Source of the DNA: Oscillospiraceae bacterium
GTDB taxonomy: Bacteria; Bacillota; Clostridia; Oscillospirales; Ruminococcaceae
Assembly (NCBI GenBank): GCA_017461245.1
Contig: JAFTYW010000008.1
Coordinates: 96,747-160,746, forward strand
Reading direction: 5' to 3'
Length of the DNA stretch: 64,000 nucleotides
In this document: in pieces, positions 1 through 6,120 of the stretch
Numbering within the stretch: the first letter of the stretch is position 1
Layout: each line of letters opens with the position of its first letter
Notes under the pieces: generated by a model
Databases searched by the model: none
Told to the model about the DNA's origin: nothing
Seen by the model: only the letters and a program-made list of their open reading frames with translations
Program-made: the position numbers and the translations under genes

Positions 1-16
1 AGGAGGTGCAACGCAC

Positions 17-301
17 ATGACAACACTTGAAGATTTATACTATGGCAACATCAGTCCGCACGAGAGGTATATCAAGCGAGGAACGAGAGTAGACAAACTC
101 GTCAAACTAATATGCAAAAACGAGGAAGAACTCAATGCAGGACTCACAGAGAAACAGAAAGAAACCTTTGAAAAGTTCAAGGACTGCACAAGCGAACTGT
201 CCTGCATCACCGAGCGTGAGGCGTTCAGTTCGGGATTTATTCTCGCAACACGAATAATGGTGGAAGTGATGCAAGGACTGGAGGAGGTCGAGGATATATG
301 A
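17..301 (+). CDS. DUF6809-like hypothetical protein of the mobile element
   Basis: A 94-residue, mostly helical, charged protein with no signal peptide or membrane segment. It resembles the small DUF6809-type proteins found on clostridial mobile elements, whose function is unknown to me. The start is set by an AGGAGG site at the first bases of the window. Its stop overlaps the next start by four bases (ATGA), so the two genes are translationally coupled and it is the upstream gene of a cargo operon. The family match comes from memory of sequence style, not a search. Confidence 0.6.
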   Translation: MTTLEDLYYGNISPHERYIKRGTRVDKLVKLICKNEEELNAGLTEKQKETFEKFKDCTSELSCITEREAFSSGFILATRIMVEVMQGLEEVEDI

Positions 302-1143
302 AGAAAATCATAACCCTTCTTCTCTGCTGTGGGGTGCTCGTTAGCATGGTGGGATGCGGTGGCAACACCGTACCACCGCCTACCAAAAGTCTACCGACAA
401 CGGTATCGGAAACGGTAATAACAGAAACGCTCACTGATCCAACACCGCCTGTGACGGCGGTAGAGCAGACAGAAAAAGAGCTTACCCCAACCGAGAGCAA
501 GGATCAGGCAACCGCTCCGTCCACGACCACCACAGAACCTACAACAACGGAAATGCCACAGGAAGAAACCACGCCTACGGAAATAACAAAACCAACTGAA
601 CCATCGGCGGTAGAAAATACCGAACCCAAAGAAGAAACACTGCTGAAAGCTGAAGAGTCGCAAGAAGAAACATATCAAGGAATACAATGGCCAGAGGTTG
701 ACCCTGCAGATATCGAAAGACTTGTTATAGCAAAAATAAATGCCTATCGTATAGCACAGGGTGAAACTGCAGCCACGATACTTCCAGGTCTAACAGAGGT
801 GGCACGGTACAGAGCCAACGAGCTTACAACAAACTTCGAACATCGTGGAGAACAGCATGTCAGCACGGAACTTAAATACGGACAGTTTGTTGATCTGGAA
901 TCGTATGGAATGCCGGAGGACAGTTGCTATAAGGGATACAGCCGTGAAGCCATCGGTATGGGAGATTGGTTCGGAACAGCGGAGAGTATGTCCGACCGAA
1001 TCGCAGACGGCTTTCATCATAGCAAAGGACACTGGTCATATGTTGGTAACTCCAAATATCCATACATCGCCGTAGGCGTAACCAAAGCAAACGGCAAATG
1101 GTATGTCTGCATACTAATGAGTGATAAAAACTACGGTGGCTGA
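298..1143 (+). CDS. Secreted CAP/SCP-domain lipoprotein
   Basis: A 281-residue protein. Residues 1-20 form a lipoprotein signal peptide ending in a VGC-type lipobox, so it should be anchored outside the membrane by Cys20. Residues 22-130 are a Thr/Pro/Glu-rich linker, and residues 138-281 look like a CAP (SCP/PR-1) domain. The cavity residues can be followed: His in NFEHRG, Glu in REAIG, and His in HHSKGHW ahead of the IAVGV strand. Bacterial CAP lipoproteins are surface proteins of mostly unknown substrate. It overlaps the upstream gene by four bases and is followed by a terminator hairpin. It is likely cargo rather than part of the mobility machinery. Confidence 0.75.
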   Translation: MKKIITLLLCCGVLVSMVGCGGNTVPPPTKSLPTTVSETVITETLTDPTPPVTAVEQTEKELTPTESKDQATAPSTTTTEPTTTEMPQEETTPTEITKPTEPSAVENTEPKEETLLKAEESQEETYQGIQWPEVDPADIERLVIAKINAYRIAQGETAATILPGLTEVARYRANELTTNFEHRGEQHVSTELKYGQFVDLESYGMPEDSCYKGYSREAIGMGDWFGTAESMSDRIADGFHHSKGHWSYVGNSKYPYIAVGVTKANGKWYVCILMSDKNYGG

Positions 1144-1181
1144 AAAACAAAACAACGCATTTTAAGGCGGGCGTTTGCTCA

Positions 1182-1210
1182 GGCGAGTAAACACTCGCCG
1201 TTACTTTTTT
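1182..1210 (+). terminator. Terminator after the CAP lipoprotein
   Basis: Perfect 7-bp stem GGCGAGT/ACTCGCC with an AAAC loop, followed by GTTAC and six T. It ends the DUF6809-CAP operon. Confidence 0.6.
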
Positions 1211-1259
1211 AAGAGCGACACAGGGCGAAATGTTGCCACGAAATGCCGATTTTATAGCT

Positions 1260-1292
1260 CACGAAAAAATTTTTTAAAAAATTTTTTTCGTG
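1260..1292. repeat. Long A/T palindrome
   Basis: A 33-bp near-perfect palindrome: CACG, six A, six T, six A, seven T, CGTG. It could extrude or fold on either strand and may act as a bidirectional terminator. It lies alone between the CAP gene and the promoter of the candidate RNA. Confidence 0.6.
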
Positions 1293-1395
1293 GAATATAT
1301 AACATTAAAAAACACTAAAAAGAATAGAAAATACTGCATGGAAATAATGGACGATTTTTTAGAGAAAACCTTGATGCTATGCAGTTTTCGGGGTG

Positions 1396-1424
1396 TTGAC
1401 AAGGTGATTTTCGGTTGCTATAAT
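1396..1424 (+). promoter_or_regulatory. Consensus sigma-A promoter of the candidate ncRNA
   Basis: Perfect TTGACA (1396-1401) and TATAAT (1419-1424) separated by 17 bp. No credible coding region follows on this strand for about 550 bases, so the promoter appears to serve an RNA. Confidence 0.8.
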
Positions 1425-1430
1425 GAAGTT

Positions 1431-1962
1431 GCACCAAGGAAAATTGGTGTTCACAATTGAATAAAAAAGGATGCTGAGTACAAAGCCGTCGTGACCTTGA
1501 CAGGAAAGCTAAAATGGACAACGCCGCCAAGACCTCACACATGTGAGCGAGCGATAAAGCGTATGTGCCGGACCGAAATAACAACGTCTTTCGGTTTGCG
1601 ATGACCCACGATTGGTATGATGATACTTCTGCACTGCAGCTCATAGGCATATAGAGATGTGGACGATAAGGGATGAAATTGAAGCTCTCTTTGTTACATA
1701 TGATTCTCGTTCTCAAGGAATCAACTTATTCCGAGAGATAGATGTTACGAGAAGCTCTGCTTCCTTCGTTTAACAAAGCAATCCCAATTTAGCACTAACC
1801 TTATCAACAGCACTTTTATTCCCCTATGCGAAACGAAAGCAACAAAGAATTTTTATGTAATTTTTATGCAATACCAAGGGGATACTATACCTAAAATTCA
1901 ATACTAACAATTAGACCACTTACAAGAAACGTATCGTTTCATTGTGAGTGGTCTTTGTTTTT
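1431..1962 (+). ncRNA. Candidate large structured ncRNA (about 530 nt)
   Basis: Between a perfect promoter (1396-1424) and a strong terminator (1914-1962) there is no believable ORF, but there are many local hairpins. Examples are CACCAA/TTGGTG at the 5' end, ACCGAAA/TTTCGGT near 1573-1596, GGAAT/ATTCC nested inside TCTC/GAGA near 1713-1737, and GAAGC/GCTTC near 1751-1763. Size and setting on a mobile element recall the large ornate RNA classes of phages and elements (ROOL, GOLLD), but I cannot assign it to any. It could instead be an unusually long leader of the winged-helix gene at 1979. Confidence 0.5.
1914..1962 (+). terminator. Strong terminator at the 3' end of the candidate ncRNA
   Basis: Near-perfect 18-bp stem (GACCACTTACAAGAAACG against CGTTTCATTGTGAGTGGTC) with a TAT loop, followed by TTTGTTTTTT. 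It lies 17 bp before the winged-helix start, so it could also act as an attenuator for that gene. Confidence 0.8.
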
Positions 1963-1978
1963 TGAAAGGAGAACGCAA

Positions 1979-2293
1979 ATGATTAAAACACAACCGTCGA
2001 GAAGAGATTTCTTTATAGTGGCAAACCGTATTTTTGAACTCCAATTCAAGCCGCGAGATTTTGTGGTGTACTGTTGCTTGCTACGGCATGCCGATATCGT
2101 GAACCATACTTGCTTTCCGTCAAGGAGATTGATTTCAGAAGAATGTCAGATCGACAAAAAGACGGTAGACGTGGCTCTCAACAGTTTGATAGACGTCGGG
2201 TTAATTCAAAAGATTACACGAACACGATATGACGGCAGTAAAACCTCCAACCTCTATCATGTGGTTGATCTGACGAAAATCAATAGCGAATAA
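1979..2293 (+). CDS. Winged-helix DNA-binding protein of the mobile element
   Basis: A 104-residue protein. Residues 20-95 fit a winged helix: the segment around PSRRLISEECQIDKKTVDVAL is a recognition helix-turn-helix, followed by a wing rich in Arg/Lys. Such small proteins are common just upstream of xis-int in Tn916-like and related elements and act as regulators or replication-initiator fragments. ATG 1979 is chosen over the in-frame start 24 bp upstream because an AAAGGAG site sits just before it. It begins immediately after the terminator at 1914-1962, so expression may depend on readthrough or a local promoter. Confidence 0.65.
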   Translation: MIKTQPSRRDFFIVANRIFELQFKPRDFVVYCCLLRHADIVNHTCFPSRRLISEECQIDKKTVDVALNSLIDVGLIQKITRTRYDGSKTSNLYHVVDLTKINSE

Positions 2294-2491
2294 ATATCGG
2301 TTGGGTAGGTTCGAAACTTCTTATCAATAACAAGACCCATAGAACAAAACCCAGTAATCCTACAACAGAATAAAAAATATATAAGCAGCTAATATAGAGC
2401 GCAATAAACTGGTGGAAATGCAACCTTTGTTTCACTTCCTTCTTTTCTGCCGTAGTGGTAGCGCACTTGGATGAAAATAAAGCAGGAGAAA

Positions 2492-2631
2492 GGAAAGGTG
2501 CCGCAAATCGCCACCTTTCCGACTCACATCGGACGGCAATGCCGACCGTTAGGGGCTTTGTGGGCTATTCAAAAATCAAATTACTGGTGTGCTACCTTTT
2601 TGCGATTAGTGCCGCAAATGTGCTACCTTTG
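2492..2631. repeat. Inverted repeat and iteron-like direct repeats before xis
   Basis: GGAAAGGTG (2492-2500) and CACCTTTCC (2512-2520) form a perfect 9-bp hairpin with an 11-nt loop. The stretch GTGCCGCAAAT followed by a (C/T)ACCTTT tail occurs at 2498 and again at 2609, and GTGCTACCTTT recurs at 2589-2599. The rest of the gap 2294-2691 shows no convincing gene. These may be binding sites for Xis, the integrase arm domain or the winged-helix protein. Confidence 0.55.
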
Positions 2632-2691
2632 GAAATTATTCCACCACCGATTTAATACTCAAAATATCGAAAAAATGAAAGGAGAATCTTC

Positions 2692-3006
2692 ATGAGTCAC
2701 AGATATTATTTCAAAATGTTTAAGAACGAACCCGATGTATTGACCGTGCCGGATGTGGTAAGGCTGTTGCAATTCGGGAAGAATACTGTCTACAGTCTTA
2801 TCAAAGAAGGGCGTATCAGTAGCATCAAGCAGGGTAAGAAAATTATTGTGCCGAAGGTATGTTTGGTTGAGTTTTTAACCAACGCAGGAAACTATCAGAC
2901 ACCGTCCCCGACAGTCCCGAATAATCTCTGGACTTATGAAGATGATTGTGATAGTGTTGGTGTTGCCCGAGAACCCGAAGGACAACTTCAAAAGAAAGGA
3001 GCGTGA
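2692..3006 (+). CDS. xis: Excisionase / MerR-like helix-turn-helix protein
   Basis: A 104-residue protein. Residues 15-65 carry the excisionase-type winged helix (DVLTVPDVVRLLQFGKNTVYSLIKEG, then a basic stretch and IIVPK), as in Tn916-family Xis. The C-terminal 40 residues are polar and probably disordered. An AAAGGAG site precedes the ATG. The gene ends four bases before the integrase start, so the pair should be co-translated. It should bend the attachment-site DNA and bias recombination toward excision. Confidence 0.85.
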   Translation: MSHRYYFKMFKNEPDVLTVPDVVRLLQFGKNTVYSLIKEGRISSIKQGKKIIVPKVCLVEFLTNAGNYQTPSPTVPNNLWTYEDDCDSVGVAREPEGQLQKKGA

Positions 3007-3010
3007 GTGA

Positions 3011-4198
3011 ATGAAACGAATCACAGGACACCTGACCGAGAAAAATAAAAAGTGGTATGCGGTCATCAATCTGTACGATACAGACGGCAAGCGCAAAGAG
3101 AAGTGGCAAAGCCTACACCTTGATGCGAGCCGAGGAAACAAGCGTGAGGCGGAATACCGCCTCCGCCAAATCCTTGAACAGTATAACACCGATGACCTAT
3201 ACAAGCGTGAGAATATGTCCCACGCCGACAAAGAACGTAGCCGAGTGGCGCATATGCAGGTGGCGGATTATCTTCCCGAGTGGCTCGAGTCGCACAAGGT
3301 AAACGTGTCGGAAACCACCTATGAAGGATACAAACTGATGATACAGTCACGTATGGTTCCGTTCTTTCGTGAGTGTGGTGACCTCAAGGTCAAGGACATT
3401 ACGGGTGACGAAATCAATGATTACTATATCCGCATCCGCAACGACGGGCTCAAAGGCACTACTGCGCAACGCCATCACGCGCTGTTGCATCTGGCTTTCA
3501 AGTCGGCGGTCAAACGGAGAATCATACCGAGCAATCCCGTTGAGCAAGCCGACAGACCGAAGGCGCAACAGTACATCGGTAAATATTATAACGCCGGTGA
3601 ACTGAAAGAGTTGCTTGACAAAACGGTGGACGATCCGATACACATTGTAATTTTCCTTGCCGCTTACTATGGACTGCGCCGTAGCGAAGTACTTGGACTG
3701 AAATGGTCGGCAGTGGACTTTGAAAACAAGACAGTCAGCATAAGTCACAAGGTGGTGCAAAACGATAAAGGCGTTGTAGGAATGGATGTAATGAAAACAA
3801 AATCATCATATCGTACTCTGCCACTGATACCGCAAGTGGAAGAAGTTCTTCTTGCTGAAAAAGAAAAGCAAGAGGAAATGATGCGAGTAATGCGCCGAGG
3901 TTATTGCAAAAAATACACCGACTACATCTGCGTAGATGCAATCGGTGAAATTATAAAACCCAACTACGTGACCGACCATTTCAAAGTGGTGCTGAAAGAA
4001 AAGGGATTAAAACCCGTCCGCTTTCATGACCTCAGGCACAGTTGCGCATCGCTACTTCTTGCAAACGGTGTGCCGATGAAAATGATTCAGGACTGGCTTG
4101 GTCACAGTGATATGGGAACGACTGCCAACATTTACAGTCACATCGATAGTGAGAGCAAGAAAGCAAGTGCGATGGCGATCGGATCGGCTTTGGGATAA
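3011..4198 (+). CDS. int: Site-specific tyrosine recombinase (integrase)
   Basis: A 395-residue phage-type integrase. It has an N-terminal arm-binding domain (about 5-75), a SAM-like core-binding domain (about 82-175) and a catalytic domain (about 190-390). The catalytic set is visible: Arg223 in GLRRSE, Lys263, His339-x-x-Arg342 in HDLRH, His365 in WLGH and the nucleophile Tyr375. All needed residues are present, so it should be active. It directly follows xis and faces the tRNA-Ser gene, which is the likely attachment site. The ATG has an AAAGGAG site 11 bases upstream. Confidence 0.95.
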   Translation: MKRITGHLTEKNKKWYAVINLYDTDGKRKEKWQSLHLDASRGNKREAEYRLRQILEQYNTDDLYKRENMSHADKERSRVAHMQVADYLPEWLESHKVNVSETTYEGYKLMIQSRMVPFFRECGDLKVKDITGDEINDYYIRIRNDGLKGTTAQRHHALLHLAFKSAVKRRIIPSNPVEQADRPKAQQYIGKYYNAGELKELLDKTVDDPIHIVIFLAAYYGLRRSEVLGLKWSAVDFENKTVSISHKVVQNDKGVVGMDVMKTKSSYRTLPLIPQVEEVLLAEKEKQEEMMRVMRRGYCKKYTDYICVDAIGEIIKPNYVTDHFKVVLKEKGLKPVRFHDLRHSCASLLLANGVPMKMIQDWLGHSDMGTTANIYSHIDSESKKASAMAIGSALG

Positions 4199-4237
4199 AA
4201 AGAGAAAACTCCTTGAAGGATAAAACCTTCAAGGAGT
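4198..4237 (-). terminator. Terminator of the tRNA-Ser gene, also 3' of int
   Basis: A 12-bp perfect stem, ACTCCTTGAAGG/CCTTCAAGGAGT (4208-4237), starts four bases beyond the tRNA CCA end and is followed on the minus strand by TTTTCTCTTTTT. Confidence 0.75.
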
Positions 4238-4240
4238 CCT

Positions 4241-4329
4241 TGGCGGAGACGGCGAGATTCGAACTCGCGGGGGATTGCTCCCTAACTGATTTCGAGTCAG
4301 CCCCGTTATGACCACTTCGATACGTCTCC
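4241..4329 (-). tRNA. tRNA-Ser, anticodon CGA
   Basis: An 89-nt tRNA with all arms readable: acceptor GGAGACG/CGTCTCC plus encoded GCCA, anticodon stem-loop with CTCGAAA loop (anticodon at 4292-4294), a long class II variable arm (GGG/CCC) and T arm GCGAG-TTCGAAT-CTCGC. It reads UCG codons. The 3' half abuts the integrase gene, so the mobile element has probably supplied it, rebuilding an intact tRNA after integration. A terminator follows on the minus strand. Confidence 0.93.
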
Positions 4330-4472
4330 ATATTAAATTGTAAAGGCAAAGCCAAATTACCAAATTGCGAGAAAACTGCGAGATGCAGAATTCTGAAAGT
4401 GCAAACCGAAGTCCAGAAAACCTCGATAACAAGCGGTTTTACGGAGATACAGTCGTGACAGACCCGACTATG

Positions 4473-4512
4473 TTTCGAGTCAGCCCCGTTATGACCACTT
4501 CGATACGTCTGC
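4473..4512 (-). pseudogene. 5' half-copy of tRNA-Ser (copy 2)
   Basis: 38 bases (4473-4510) are identical to the 5' half of the intact tRNA (4290-4327), from the anticodon loop outward. The match stops inside the anticodon loop and the sequence beyond is not tRNA. The acceptor 5' end reads GCAGACG rather than GGAGACG. It is probably a displaced attachment-site half left by an earlier integration. Confidence 0.75.
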
Positions 4513-4559
4513 ACATATATTAAACTCTAAGAGAGTTTAACTCGTTATTAAATTGTTTT

Positions 4560-4690
4560 AAGGGGCAAGCCCCGTTATGTCCCTTTGCGGTGCCCGAAAT
4601 TTTTTATGCACTGCCGTGCAAAAATTTCGACCGCGGCCACTCCTTGTTGCTCGCTTCATCCGCCGCTGGCGGCGCTCGCAACCGTCCCCA
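4560..4690. repeat. GC-rich dispersed-type repeat between tRNA fragments
   Basis: A non-coding block unlike its A/T-rich surroundings, with nested hairpins: GGGGC/GCCCC at 4562-4573, a TTTTTTATGCACTG/CCGTGCAAAAATTT-type stem near 4600-4628 and CCGCC/GGCGG near 4660-4672. It contains a 12-base match to the tRNA D-arm region (AGCCCCGTTATG). It has the look of recurring intergenic repeats in gut Clostridia, which I could not verify. Confidence 0.45.
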
Positions 4691-4705
4691 CTTCGATACG
4701 TCTGC
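4688..4705 (-). pseudogene. Short 5' fragment of tRNA-Ser (copy 3)
   Basis: 16 bases (4688-4703) identical to the acceptor/D-stem start of the tRNA-Ser, again with the GCAGACG form. Just outside it lies a hairpin (4713-4737) analogous in position to that next to copy 2 (4520-4541). Confidence 0.6.
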
Positions 4706-4744
4706 ATATATGTTAACTCGCTTATACGAGATTAACCCAATATT

Positions 4745-4798
4745 CTTGCACCGTCACGGTGCAAGTTGTATTATATCAAAATAAAGTTAAAAGGTCAA
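4745..4798 (-). promoter_or_regulatory. Probable promoter of the tRNA-Ser array, with start-site palindrome
   Basis: On the minus strand TTGACC (4793-4798) and TATAAT (4770-4775) are 17 bp apart and point at the tRNA fragments and the intact tRNA. A perfect 10-bp dyad CTTGCACCGT/ACGGTGCAAG (4745-4765) overlaps the expected start site. It could be an operator or the first hairpin of a long tRNA precursor. Confidence 0.65.
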
Positions 4799-4960
4799 CC
4801 TTTTTTAAGATTTTGGCAAAAAAAATTAATTCCGATTAATTCCTTAATACTTGAACACGAAAATAAAAGCCCACACGATGTTGCAAGCGCATTTTTTGTT
4901 AGTGTGAATAATGCGGTGGGTTTTTGGCAAAATAGTGAAAAAACAAAGGAGGCGAGAAAA

Positions 4961-5935
4961 ATGTGCACGGCGGCTGGCTACAAGACCCGCGACTTTTATT
5001 TTGGCAGAACCCTTGACTACGAGTTTTCCTACGGAGAACAGGTTGTAATAACACCGAGAAATTTCACCTTTGAACTAAGACATTCTCAAAAGCTCGAGAG
5101 CCATTATGCCATAATCGGAATGGCGCACATCGCTGACGGCTACCCACTTTATTACGACGCAGCAAACGAAAAGGGGCTTGCTATGGCGGGACTTAACTTT
5201 GTGGGCAATGCCGTTTACCGAAAGGCCGCCGCGAGCAAGGACAACATTGCGCAGTTTGAGTTTATTCCTTGGATTTTGGGGAAGTGCGCCTCGGTAAAAG
5301 AAGCGGCGGCACTGCTTGAAAACATAAACCTCACAAACACCTCTTTCAGCGAAAATCTGCCCTTAGCCGAACTTCATTGGATGATTGCTGACAAAGATGA
5401 AGCAATCGTTGTTGAGTCTGTCAAAGATGGACTTAAAATTTATCAAAACCCCGTTGGTGTTCTTACAAACAACCCGCCCTTTAACGAGCAGCTTTCAAGG
5501 TTAAATGACTATATGGCTATCTCGACAAAGTCGCCGCAGAACAACTTTTCGCCCGTCCTTGAGCTCTCTGCGTACAGTCGAGGAATGGGCGCGCTGGGGC
5601 TGCCGGGGGATCTGTCCTCGCAGTCGCGATTTGTGCGGGCGGCGTTTGTGAAGATGAACTCGGTATCGGGTGACGACGAAAACGAGAGTGTTAGCCAATT
5701 TTTTCACATTCTCGGCTCGGTAGAGCAACAGAGAGGCTGCTGCGAGGTTTCCAAGGGAAAATATGAGATCACCATCTACACATCCTGTATGAATACCGAT
5801 AAGGGAATTTACTACTACACCACCTACGGCAACCGACAAATCACTGCAGTTGATATGAAAAAGAAAGATCTTGACGGCGAAGAGCTTATAAAATACCCTC
5901 TGATTCTTGCCGAGCAGATAAATTTTCAAAACTGA
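4961..5935 (+). CDS. bsh: Bile salt hydrolase / choloylglycine hydrolase (Ntn family C59)
   Basis: A 324-residue N-terminal nucleophile hydrolase that should cleave the amide of glycine- or taurine-conjugated bile acids in the cytoplasm. The ATG at 4961 is fixed by AAAGGAGG upstream and by biology: Cys2 must become the free N-terminal nucleophile (MCTAAG). Expected active-site residues appear as Arg16 in FGR, Asp19 in TLD, Asn in LTNNP and Arg in SRFVRAAF after the GLPGDLSSQ motif. The length matches bile salt hydrolases. Penicillin V acylase is the alternative within the family, but the GLPGD and TNNP motifs favour bile salts. It is a single gene between the tRNA-Ser integration site and uraA. 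Confidence 0.88.
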   Translation: MCTAAGYKTRDFYFGRTLDYEFSYGEQVVITPRNFTFELRHSQKLESHYAIIGMAHIADGYPLYYDAANEKGLAMAGLNFVGNAVYRKAAASKDNIAQFEFIPWILGKCASVKEAAALLENINLTNTSFSENLPLAELHWMIADKDEAIVVESVKDGLKIYQNPVGVLTNNPPFNEQLSRLNDYMAISTKSPQNNFSPVLELSAYSRGMGALGLPGDLSSQSRFVRAAFVKMNSVSGDDENESVSQFFHILGSVEQQRGCCEVSKGKYEITIYTSCMNTDKGIYYYTTYGNRQITAVDMKKKDLDGEELIKYPLILAEQINFQN

Positions 5936-5988
5936 ACTGCGAGGCAAAATTCACCCTAAAATAATTGCCGTTAAAATTATGTTTTTTG

Positions 5989-6017
5989 TTGACAAAAGTT
6001 GTCGATTTTGGTATAGT
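5989..6017 (+). promoter_or_regulatory. Promoter of uraA-upp
   Basis: TTGACA (5989-5994), 17-bp spacer, TATAGT (6012-6017). Transcription would begin about 95 bases before uraA. Confidence 0.8.
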
Positions 6018-6051
6018 CTTATTAAGAAATAAAAATGCATTTGCTCTGTCT

Positions 6052-6086
6052 CGGCTTTTTCCAAAAACGAAAAAGTCGTTTTTTTT
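6052..6086 (+). terminator. Leader terminator (attenuator) before uraA
   Basis: Stem CGGCTTTTT/AAAAAGTCG (one G-U pair) with a 9-nt loop and eight T, inside the uraA leader. TGCATTT upstream can pair with AAATGCA downstream and enclose it. No PyrR consensus binding loop or purine-riboswitch core is seen. Confidence 0.7.
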
Positions 6087-6120
6087 AGGGAAAATGCAAT
6101 AAAAAACGGAGGGTAAAAAA

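Larger units (their letters stand above)
1..4296. mobile_element. Right end of an integrated element (ICE/IME or prophage remnant) in tRNA-Ser
   Basis: The block from the window start to the tRNA-Ser anticodon region holds only accessory genes: a DUF6809-like protein, a CAP-domain lipoprotein, a winged-helix protein, an excisionase and a tyrosine integrase. The integrase lies last and reads toward the tRNA, the usual arrangement at the attachment end of such elements. The left end is outside the window. No transfer, capsid or relaxase gene is visible, so ICE, IME and prophage cannot be told apart. The exact junction is inferred from the tRNA half-copies to the right. Confidence 0.75.

Noticed and set aside
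1315-1716. 133-codon minus-strand ORF across the candidate ncRNA
   Set aside because: No ribosome site, unlikely residue composition (Ser/Leu/Arg/Cys-rich), and it lies opposite a perfect promoter and structured region.
2455-2695. Two overlapping plus-strand ORFs (66 and 74 codons) before xis
   Set aside because: They read through the inverted and direct repeats in different frames, lack good ribosome sites, and show no protein-like pattern.
4032-4514. 160-codon minus-strand ORF over the integrase end and tRNA-Ser
   Set aside because: It runs through an intact tRNA and a terminator and shadows the integrase.
4766-4960. 65-codon N-terminal extension of the bile salt hydrolase
   Set aside because: The catalytic Cys must be residue 2 and an AAAGGAGG site marks the ATG at 4961; the extension also crosses the minus-strand tRNA promoter.
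5501-5947. 148-codon minus-strand ORF under the bile salt hydrolase
   Set aside because: Antisense shadow of a well-conserved gene, with no ribosome site.
6018-6120. PyrR site or purine riboswitch in the uraA leader
   Set aside because: Neither the PyrR loop consensus nor the purine aptamer core is present, and the leader is too short for the aptamer.
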